Part shown: piece by piece, positions 1 to 4,854 of the stretch
How the letters are laid out: each line of letters starts with the position of its first letter
How positions within the stretch are numbered: position 1 is the first letter of the stretch
Assembly: GCA_021732485.1 (NCBI GenBank)
Contig: JAKFUV010000019.1
Coordinates: 1 to 50,257, forward strand
Reading direction: 5' to 3'
Length of the DNA: 50,257 nt
Origin: Hyphomicrobium sp.
GTDB lineage: Bacteria; Pseudomonadota; Alphaproteobacteria; Rhizobiales; Hyphomicrobiaceae
Program-made: the position numbers and the translations under genes
Notes under the pieces: generated by a model
The model's input: only the letters and a program-made list of their open reading frames with translations
What the model was told of the DNA's origin: nothing
The model's database searches: none

Positions 1-187
1 CCTTGGCATGGTTCTCCGCATTACGCGGCGTGCTCCACACCGAGACCATGCAACCGTCCCGGTCAGCCCAAGCGCAGTAGAGCCGCCCCCAGGCGTGGCC
101 ACTGATCGGAACGACCCGCCAGCCCAGCGTTTCCGCATGGGCAACAGCCGCTTCAATCTCCTTGTTCGGATGGCGTGGCCTAGCCAT
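1..187 (-). CDS. Hypothetical small protein, 3' part cut by the window edge
   Basis: The gene starts at the ATG at 187 and runs leftward off the window, so only the first 62 codons are visible. A strong ribosome site (AAGGAGG) lies about 8 bases upstream of the ATG, which decides the start. The protein begins MARPRHPNKEIEAAVAHAE and continues through GWRVVPISGHAWGRLYCAW. The Gly-Trp ... Gly-His pattern faintly recalls HicA-type small RNA-binding toxins, but I do not recognise the family with certainty. A 16-bp palindrome at 214-229 lies just upstream and could be its operator. The IS element inserted about 60 bp upstream, so the gene may be cut off from part of its original promoter or from a partner gene. 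Confidence 0.75.
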   Translation of the reverse strand, partial: MARPRHPNKEIEAAVAHAETLGWRVVPISGHAWGRLYCAWADRDGCMVSVWSTPRNAENHAK

Positions 188-213
188 TCAACCGACCTCC
201 TTATCGCCTATCT

Positions 214-229
214 GTTGACAAATGTCAAC
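214..229. promoter_or_regulatory. Palindromic operator candidate upstream of the partial gene
   Basis: GTTGACA (214-220) and TGTCAAC (223-229) are perfect inverted arms around a 2-base centre. The minus-strand copy also contains a TTGACA -35-like hexamer. It lies 27 bases upstream of the minus-strand start codon, a usual place for an operator bound by a dimeric regulator. The regulator is unknown, and the motif does not match the alphaproteobacterial LexA box. Confidence 0.4.
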
Positions 230-246
230 GGTATCTGCGGTGCCCC

Positions 247-254
247 TTTTGTTT
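247..254. repeat. Left 8-bp target-site duplication of the IS element
   Basis: The bases ttttgttt directly abut the left inverted repeat and are repeated exactly at 3144-3151 beyond the right inverted repeat. Eight base pairs is the usual duplication length of the IS1595 family. Confidence 0.92.
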
Positions 255-277
255 GGGAACTATATACCTAACTAGCC
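255..277 (+). repeat. Left terminal inverted repeat (IRL)
   Basis: It begins GGGAACTATATACC at 255 and ends in ACTAGCC at 277. It differs from the reverse complement of the right repeat at one base. Its inner 11 bases (267-277) are also half of a second perfect inverted repeat with 307-317. Confidence 0.93.
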
Positions 278-317
278 AGAAAAAGTTTGACAGGGCTGCA
301 ATCCTTGGCTAGTTAGG
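267..317 (+). promoter_or_regulatory. Inverted repeat spanning the transposase promoter region
   Basis: The inner 11 bases of the left terminal repeat (267-277) pair perfectly with GGCTAGTTAGG at 307-317. A consensus -35 hexamer TTGACA sits between the arms at 287-292. The right arm falls where a -10 element would be (310-315, only weakly matching) and just upstream of the transposase ATG at 322. A protein binding both the terminus and the inner arm, such as the transposase itself, could repress its own promoter. That regulatory role is inferred. Confidence 0.45.
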
Positions 318-321
318 TTTC

Positions 322-1254
322 ATGACCAGCCCGCCAGAAACCGTGAGCCTCTATCAGTTCTTCCAGCGCTTCCCGAATGAGGAAGCCGCCCGGTTGTATT
401 TTGAGCGCAACCGCTGGGCTGGCGAAGTTTCCTGCCCCCATTGCGGCAGCGTATCGGTTGCCGAAACCAAGAACCACAAGCCGATGGCCTACCGCTGCCG
501 CGATTGCCGCCAGCATTTCAGCGTCCGCACTGGCACCGTGTTGGCCGAAAGTCGCCTGCCGTTGCACAAGTGGCTGATGGCGATCTACATGATGACCACG
601 GCGCGCAAGGGCATCCCTTCGACGCAGATGGCCCGCGAACTCGGCATCACGCAGAAGTCAGCATGGTTCCTTGCGCAGCGCATCCGCGAAACTTGGCTAG
701 CTGGCGCCGACAATGACATGGGCGGCCATGTGCAGGTTGATGAGGCCTACATTGGCGGCAAGGAAAAGAACAAGCACGCCAACAAGAAGCTGCACGCTGG
801 CCGTGGCGGCGTCGGCAAGACTGCCGTTGTCGGCATTCGCGATGACAACGACCAAGTGCGCGCAACGCCCGTTGCTGACACTGGCGCCGACACCCTCACG
901 GGCTTTGTGCAGGCCAATGTTGCCCCCGGCGCTTCGGTCGTGACCGATGAAGCCAGCGCCTATCGTAGCCTCTCTGCAAAGGGCTACATTCACCACACCG
1001 TCAATCATTCGGCAGGCGAATATGTCCGCAACTACTGCATTCACACCAACGGCATTGAAAGCTTCTGGGCGCTCTTGAAGCGGGGCCATTATGGCATCTA
1101 CCACTTCATGTCGCCCAAGCATCTGCACCGCTACGTCAACGAGTTTGCATTCCGTCAGAACACGCGCGAAGCTGGCACCATGGGCTTCATCGACCAGACT
1201 ATCGGTCGCATGATCGGTAAGCGCCTCACATACAAGGTTTTGATCAATGGCTAA
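322..1254 (+). CDS. tnp: ISXO2-like IS1595-family transposase
   Basis: This 310-residue protein catalyses cut-and-join transposition of the surrounding element. It has an N-terminal zinc ribbon with Cys38/Cys41 (CPHC) and Cys59/Cys62 (CRDC), a helical DNA-binding region around 80-125, and a DDE-type catalytic core. Asp140 lies in VDEAYIGGK, Asp209 in VVTDEASAY, and Glu246 in HTNGIESFW, all typical of the IS1595 group. Length is normal for the family and no frameshift is seen. The ATG at 322 has only a weak ribosome site (TTAGG). Its stop overlaps the start of the P63C gene by 8 bases, so the two are probably translated together. The family call rests on catalytic motifs plus the 8-bp duplication. 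Confidence 0.94.
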   Translation: MTSPPETVSLYQFFQRFPNEEAARLYFERNRWAGEVSCPHCGSVSVAETKNHKPMAYRCRDCRQHFSVRTGTVLAESRLPLHKWLMAIYMMTTARKGIPSTQMARELGITQKSAWFLAQRIRETWLAGADNDMGGHVQVDEAYIGGKEKNKHANKKLHAGRGGVGKTAVVGIRDDNDQVRATPVADTGADTLTGFVQANVAPGASVVTDEASAYRSLSAKGYIHHTVNHSAGEYVRNYCIHTNGIESFWALLKRGHYGIYHFMSPKHLHRYVNEFAFRQNTREAGTMGFIDQTIGRMIGKRLTYKVLING

Positions 1255-2230
1255 AAACGAACAGATTATCGAGCCGATCAACGCAAGCCTGGACGACGTC
1301 GCCAAGGCGCTAGTGCCACGGGTGACGTCTAAGGCCGTGCCCGATTTGCCCGTGGCTCGCTATGCCGGGACATTAGCGTTAGGCGACACAGAAATAGGCT
1401 GCGCAGTGCTTGAGGATGGCACGCGCCTGCTTACCCAAAGCGACATGATGAGGGCGTTAGGGCGCGCGCGGCAGGCCAAGGGACGCGGGTTTTATGACGC
1501 TGACGTCAACCTACCCGCGTTTTTGACCGCGAAGAATCTAAAAGACTATATTCCCAATGACTTATACGTGACGTCCAGCCAAATCGAATTCATCATGCCG
1601 AACGGGCAGAAGGCTTTTGGCTACCGGGCCGAACTGCTGCCACAAGTCTGCGAGGTCTATCTTGAGGCAAGAGACGCTGGCGTTCTGGTACAATCGCAAC
1701 TGCACGTTGCTAAAAAGGCTGAAATCTTGGTGCGCAGCCTTGCCAAGGTCGGCATCGTTGCTCTTGTTGATGAGGCCACCGGCTATCAGCGCGACCGCCG
1801 CCACGATGCTCTTAGGCTTCTGCTGGAAAAGTATATCGTGGAGGGGTTCCAGAAGTGGATACACACCTTTCCAGACTCATTTTTTGCCGAGCTTGACCGA
1901 CTTTACGATAACGCGCCGACCACGCCGAGAGCCCGCCCGCAGTACTACGGTCGCTTCATCAACAAGTATGTCTACGACCCTATTGAGCACGGGTACGTCA
2001 AAGCGGAATTAGACAAGCTCAATATTACAGATGAGGGGAAACGCCGCGCACGATTCCACCAGTGGCTAACTGACGAGGGGCGGACAATCCTTACCCGTCA
2101 GATCGGCAAGGTCGAAGGCATCATGGAAATGTGCAACGATATTGAGCACTTCAAAACCGTAGCACGGCGGCAAAAATCGATAACAGTTGCGCCATACCTG
2201 TTTGATGAGATGAACCGAATTATCGACTAA
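1247..2230 (+). CDS. P63C-domain protein, IS cargo coupled to the transposase
   Basis: This 327-residue protein has the P63C-type core: the stretch KVGIVALVDEATGYQ near residues 157-171, followed by an Arg/Leu-rich helix and a KWIHTFPDSFFAEL-like segment near 202-216. The N-terminal third has an LLTQSDMMRALGRARQ region (61-76) resembling the DNA-binding parts of phage antirepressor-like proteins. P63C proteins have no established function and occur in phages and mobile elements. Its ATG lies inside the transposase end (ATGGCTAA overlap), implying translational coupling and a role tied to transposition or its control; that role is inferred. No membrane segment or signal peptide is visible. Its stop overlaps the convergent membrane-protein gene by 11 bases. 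Confidence 0.85.
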   Translation: MAKNEQIIEPINASLDDVAKALVPRVTSKAVPDLPVARYAGTLALGDTEIGCAVLEDGTRLLTQSDMMRALGRARQAKGRGFYDADVNLPAFLTAKNLKDYIPNDLYVTSSQIEFIMPNGQKAFGYRAELLPQVCEVYLEARDAGVLVQSQLHVAKKAEILVRSLAKVGIVALVDEATGYQRDRRHDALRLLLEKYIVEGFQKWIHTFPDSFFAELDRLYDNAPTTPRARPQYYGRFINKYVYDPIEHGYVKAELDKLNITDEGKRRARFHQWLTDEGRTILTRQIGKVEGIMEMCNDIEHFKTVARRQKSITVAPYLFDEMNRIID

Positions 2231-2699
2231 CTCCACGGGGGCGTTTCGCCTTTTGGCTTCGGAAAAGATATTGACCCACAAGAAGCCAAAATCCAAAAAT
2301 TGAAGCCGTCGTGGTGGTGAAAACTGTAATGAAGGCTGCGTCAGAAAGCCCCATGTCCAACGGTTTTAGACTGAACTGAGCGATAGTGATGACGATCAAA
2401 AAACCGATCCAAGTTTGCGTAATGCCATAGGCGTTGTCAGCGTAACGCTTCCTCTCCCCCATATCCTGCTCGTCGGAATCGTTTCTTATTTTCGCTCCAC
2501 GCACCTCTTCAATCGACTGCTGTTCAGCCCTAGCGTTCGGATGGCGCGAAATCTCAACAGTGTCGCTGGCCTGATCAATTGAGATCGGCGGCGAGACCTT
2601 GGAAGTATCGCTTGGTGGTTGCATCTGGGATGGTGTGGTGTCTTGGGACACGATACTCTTTCGCCGCAGCTTCAACCTGCCAAGGAGTCCCAACTTCAT
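2220..2699 (-). CDS. Small two-TM membrane protein, candidate toxin partner of the Panacea protein
   Basis: This protein of up to 159 residues has a polar, charged N-terminal region and two hydrophobic segments near residues 92-111 and 121-145, followed by a basic tail (RSQKAKRPRGVSR). I do not recognise a named family. It lies directly downstream of, and overlapping, the Panacea-domain gene. Panacea domains are known to neutralise many unrelated toxins, including small membrane-active ones, so a toxin role is a reasonable inference. The start is unsure: ATG at 2699 overlaps the upstream gene by 125 bases, and a GTG at 2651 or ATG at 2624 would shorten the overlap to 77 or 50. None has a clear ribosome site, which fits translation coupled to the upstream gene. 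It could instead be a harmless membrane passenger. Confidence 0.65.
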   Translation of the reverse strand: MKLGLLGRLKLRRKSIVSQDTTPSQMQPPSDTSKVSPPISIDQASDTVEISRHPNARAEQQSIEEVRGAKIRNDSDEQDMGERKRYADNAYGITQTWIGFLIVITIAQFSLKPLDMGLSDAAFITVFTTTTASIFGFWLLVGQYLFRSQKAKRPRGVSR

Positions 2700-3057
2700 G
2701 CGTCATGTCCGATAGTTGAAGCGCGCTTAGATGACCATATCGGTTCCAGACCCAATCTACCCATTGCAGTGCGAGGGTGTCAGAAGGGGGGATTTGAGTC
2801 GCATCTCCAAAGGGCGGCGCGACAGGCTTCGCAATTGGAGCGCTACCGAACGGGCGCAAAGCACCATACAGAGAATCAAAGACCGGACCGAATTTCCAGA
2901 CTTCAGGTGCCTCAGTGAGAAGCGGCTCACTATTGTAAGCCAGCCACCAGCCATAGGCATAGAAGGCTAGTTTCTGTAGCTTCATGTGGCTGATGCCATT
3001 GATGCCACCATGGTGGGCGACAAACGTATTTGCCAGCGCTAGCGGTGTGTAAGCCAT
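2575..3057 (-). CDS. Panacea-domain (DUF4065/SocA-like) antitoxin candidate
   Basis: This 160-residue protein carries the hallmark of the Panacea/DUF4065 family: HMKLQKLAFYAYGWWLAYN at residues 24-42, followed by EVWKFGPVFDSLY at 52-64. Family members act as antitoxins (PanA), as the SocA proteolysis adapter, or as phage GepA-like proteins. The ATG at 3057 has GGAGA at a good distance, which decides the start over upstream codons. The promoter must lie in the 60-odd bases up to the right inverted repeat; a weak TTGCAT/CATATA pair is present there. The downstream overlapping gene encodes a two-TM protein, the classical antitoxin-toxin order for this family. Being cargo of a small IS, it could act as an addiction module. 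The family call is firm; the function is inferred. Confidence 0.85.
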   Translation of the reverse strand: MAYTPLALANTFVAHHGGINGISHMKLQKLAFYAYGWWLAYNSEPLLTEAPEVWKFGPVFDSLYGALRPFGSAPIAKPVAPPFGDATQIPPSDTLALQWVDWVWNRYGHLSALQLSDMTHEVGTPWQVEAAAKEYRVPRHHTIPDATTKRYFQGLAADLN

Positions 3058-3120
3058 GGTGTGTCTCCGTTCCCTATATGGCCCCAAGCCGGACGGGATG
3101 CAAGCGCGGTCGGATTTCAC

Positions 3121-3143
3121 GGCTAGCTAGGTATATAGTTCCC
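3121..3143 (-). repeat. Right terminal inverted repeat (IRR)
   Basis: The reverse complement begins GGGAACTATATACC and matches the left repeat at 22 of 23 positions. It abuts the right copy of the 8-bp duplication. Confidence 0.93.
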
Positions 3144-3151
3144 TTTTGTTT
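3144..3151. repeat. Right 8-bp target-site duplication of the IS element
   Basis: The bases ttttgttt directly follow the right inverted repeat and equal the bases at 247-254. Removing 255-3151 would restore a continuous pre-insertion sequence. Confidence 0.92.
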
Positions 3152-3203
3152 CACTGCCGTGCTGCTCCGCTGCGTTCGACGCGGGCCGAGAGGCGCAGCT
3201 AGC

Positions 3204-3225
3204 CATGGTCTGGAATCAGACCATG
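3204..3225. terminator. Hairpin just 3' of the integrase gene
   Basis: CATGGTCTG (3204-3212) and CAGACCATG (3217-3225) form a perfect 9-bp stem with a 4-base loop, 12 bases past the integrase stop on the minus strand. No run of T follows, so it is not a classical Rho-independent terminator. It may stabilise the mRNA end or be a protein-binding site. Confidence 0.4.
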
Positions 3226-3237
3226 CGTCTCATTGGC

Positions 3238-4482
3238 CTATGTCGACAGGATGGACCGCAGCTTCGCGTCCCAAGCATCGAGAGCGGTGCGCTTCTCATC
3301 GTCATATCTGTAGCGGTTGTAGATTCCCGCGACCCCTGCCCTTGTTCCGCTGATATGGTTGAGCACGCTTTCTGTCACCTCGACGGGGACTCTCAACGAC
3401 TGGAGATGGGTTGCGCCGGTTCGGCGGATATCGTGCAGCCGCCAGTTCGGAACCTCCACCTCTGCTGGGTCACCGCCCTCCTCGACCTGCTTCGCCTTCA
3501 GATATGCGATCATGTCCTTGTGGAGCGCCGCCCTTCCCTTGAAGAATCCCGAGACGGGGGTCGTGCCAGTGGTCGTGAATACAAGGCCCTTGCGCTTCTG
3601 GCCCAGCAGCTGCAGCTCTGCCAAAGCGAGGCTTGTCAGCGGTATGACATGTTCCTGGTCATTCTTGGCCCGATCGGCCGGCAACGTCCATCGGCGCGCA
3701 TCGATGTCGATTTCGGACCAGTCCATCTCTGCAACTTCCTGACGCCGTTGCATCGTCAGGATCAGCATCCGGACAAAGGGCCCCCACGGCCATCCGGAAT
3801 TCTCGGTCGCCCTCCACAAGGCGACAACCTCCTCGTCACTGAGCACCCTGCGCCGCGATGGAACGGCCTTCGGAGCCTTCATCCCGGCCAGCGGCGAGAC
3901 ATCGATATCCTGCCGGTCGGTCGCCCAGTTGAAGAACTTGCGCAGGAGCGAGTGGATCTCCTTGCGTCGCGCAGGGCGATCAGAATACTCGTCCAGCACC
4001 TTCACGATATCGGCGCGGGTGATCTCGTGGACGGGTCGGTTCCCCCAGCGTGGAATAAAGACGTTGTGGATCGTGCATTGCGCCGAGCCCCACGTCCCCC
4101 GCCAGTTCGGCTTGAGATAGAGCTCGACAAACCTTTCGCTGTAGGTCCGAAAGTTCAGCGTCTCCTTTTTGCGCTTGGCTTCGCGCTTGGCTTCGACCGG
4201 GTCGATCCCCTGGTAGACCTGGACAAGGAGCCGTTCAGCTTCCTTGCGCGCCGTGGCAGGCGTCCATGGGCTACCAACGGGCCCGATTGTCTTGCGGCGC
4301 GCAGGCCCACCGTCGACCCGATACTGGAACACAAAGGATTGCGCTCCTCTTGGCGTGATGCGAAGTCCGAAGCCCTTCAGCCGGTGGTCCCACACGTAAA
4401 TGTCGCGGTGCGGGTCCGGTGTGACTGACTGAATGGTTCGCAGTGTGATTGACTGATTCGGCATGATCTGGCGCTCGTCCAC
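3238..4482 (-). CDS. int: P4-type tyrosine recombinase / island integrase
   Basis: This 414-residue protein integrates and excises the island at the tRNA-Lys gene. The N-terminal region (about 8-100, with VWDHRLKGFGLRITPRG) is a DUF4102-type arm-binding domain. A SAM-like core-binding domain follows (about 110-205), then the catalytic domain. The catalytic residues are visible: Arg in RRQEVAEMDW, His/Arg in LHDIRRTGATHL, a further His in VLNHISGTRAG and the Tyr nucleophile in IYNRYRY. It reads away from the tRNA fragment 140 bases upstream, the usual layout for an island end. The GTG at 4482 or the ATG at 4464 could be the start. Two sets of short direct repeats lie at its 5' end and may be arm sites. 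It appears intact, so the island may still be mobile. Confidence 0.92.
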   Translation of the reverse strand: MDERQIMPNQSITLRTIQSVTPDPHRDIYVWDHRLKGFGLRITPRGAQSFVFQYRVDGGPARRKTIGPVGSPWTPATARKEAERLLVQVYQGIDPVEAKREAKRKKETLNFRTYSERFVELYLKPNWRGTWGSAQCTIHNVFIPRWGNRPVHEITRADIVKVLDEYSDRPARRKEIHSLLRKFFNWATDRQDIDVSPLAGMKAPKAVPSRRRVLSDEEVVALWRATENSGWPWGPFVRMLILTMQRRQEVAEMDWSEIDIDARRWTLPADRAKNDQEHVIPLTSLALAELQLLGQKRKGLVFTTTGTTPVSGFFKGRAALHKDMIAYLKAKQVEEGGDPAEVEVPNWRLHDIRRTGATHLQSLRVPVEVTESVLNHISGTRAGVAGIYNRYRYDDEKRTALDAWDAKLRSILST

Positions 4483-4500
4483 GTAATCGCCACGTAATCA
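4479..4500. repeat. Tandem 11-bp direct repeat at the integrase start
   Basis: CCACGTAATCG (4479-4489) is followed at once by CCACGTAATCA (4490-4500), a 10 of 11 match. It overlaps the integrase start region and lies about 120 bases from the attachment site. Direct repeats in this place often bind integrase arm domains or an excisionase. Here that role is inferred. Confidence 0.4.
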
Positions 4501-4622
4501 GATGTCGGGATAACGATGGCGTAGCGAAGGGTAATCCACGGCGGATTTATTCCAACCGTTTCAAGCCTTTGAGCGTAGTTTGGCGTAGTATTGGAAAGGA
4601 ACGAAAAGGGCACAAAGCTCCG

Positions 4623-4667
4623 CTCTTAATCACCGGGTCCACGGTTCGAGCCCGTGATCGCCCACCA
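4623..4667 (+). other. att site: 3' fragment of tRNA-Lys(CTT)
   Basis: The 45 bases run from the anticodon loop (CTCTTAA, anticodon CTT) through a perfect T stem (CACGG/CCGTG closing the TTCGAGC loop) to the 3' acceptor strand ATCGCCC with ACCA. The matching 5' acceptor strand and the D arm are absent upstream, where the sequence is not tRNA-like. This is therefore not a working tRNA but the duplicated end left by integration of an island into tRNA-Lys. The CCA end faces the core chromosome at 4668. Confidence 0.85.
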
Positions 4668-4854
4668 ATCCTCGCAATCCTGTATAAAGAATTCCGCACG
4701 TCGCAGTCGTCTTCACCGCGCTAAGGCTAGTCTGAGCGTCCCGCTGCTCGGTGCACGACGGCGCTTAACCGGACTTTCACCATCCACAACCTAAGATAGC
4801 ACGTCCGATATCGCGCTTCTTGGAAGATGTGTCGGCAGGCTGCGGGAGTGTGTG

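Larger units (their letters stand above)
255..3143 (+). mobile_element. IS1595-family (ISXO2-like) element carrying P63C and Panacea-type cargo
   Basis: The 2889-bp element is bounded by 23-bp inverted repeats (255-277 and 3121-3143) that match at 22 of 23 positions, and is flanked by a perfect 8-bp direct repeat. It holds four genes. The transposase (322-1254) and a P63C-domain gene (1247-2230) read rightward. A Panacea-domain gene (2575-3057) and a small two-TM membrane protein gene (2220-2699) read leftward. The two gene pairs converge and their 3' ends overlap by 11 bases, so there is almost no free space. Base composition of the cargo looks more A+T-rich than the core chromosome. Intact ends, duplication and transposase suggest recent and possibly still active transposition. 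Many IS1595 elements carry only a transposase; some known subgroups carry passenger genes. Confidence 0.93.
1..4667. mobile_element. Right end of a genomic island integrated at tRNA-Lys(CTT)
   Basis: The island is bounded on the right by a 3' tRNA-Lys fragment at 4623-4667 and carries its own tyrosine integrase next to that end. The fragment is oriented with its CCA end facing the core chromosome on the right, so the island must lie to its left, and the intact tRNA gene should lie beyond base 1. The part visible here holds a partial small gene, a complete IS1595-type element and the integrase. The left end and most of the cargo are outside the window. That the tRNA piece is an attachment-site remnant is inferred from the missing 5' half. 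Confidence 0.8.

Noticed and set aside
214..229. LexA (SOS) box upstream of the partial gene
   Set aside because: The palindrome GTTGACA-AA-TGTCAAC does not fit the direct-repeat GTTC-N7-GTTC form used by alphaproteobacterial LexA.
3205..4428. A 407-codon open frame on the plus strand antisense to the integrase
   Set aside because: It is the opposite-strand shadow of the integrase, whose catalytic motifs are unmistakable. The antisense protein has no recognisable domain.
4580..4667. A complete tRNA gene at the island end
   Set aside because: Only the anticodon loop, T arm and 3' acceptor strand are present. There is no 5' acceptor strand or D arm, so it is an attachment-site fragment.
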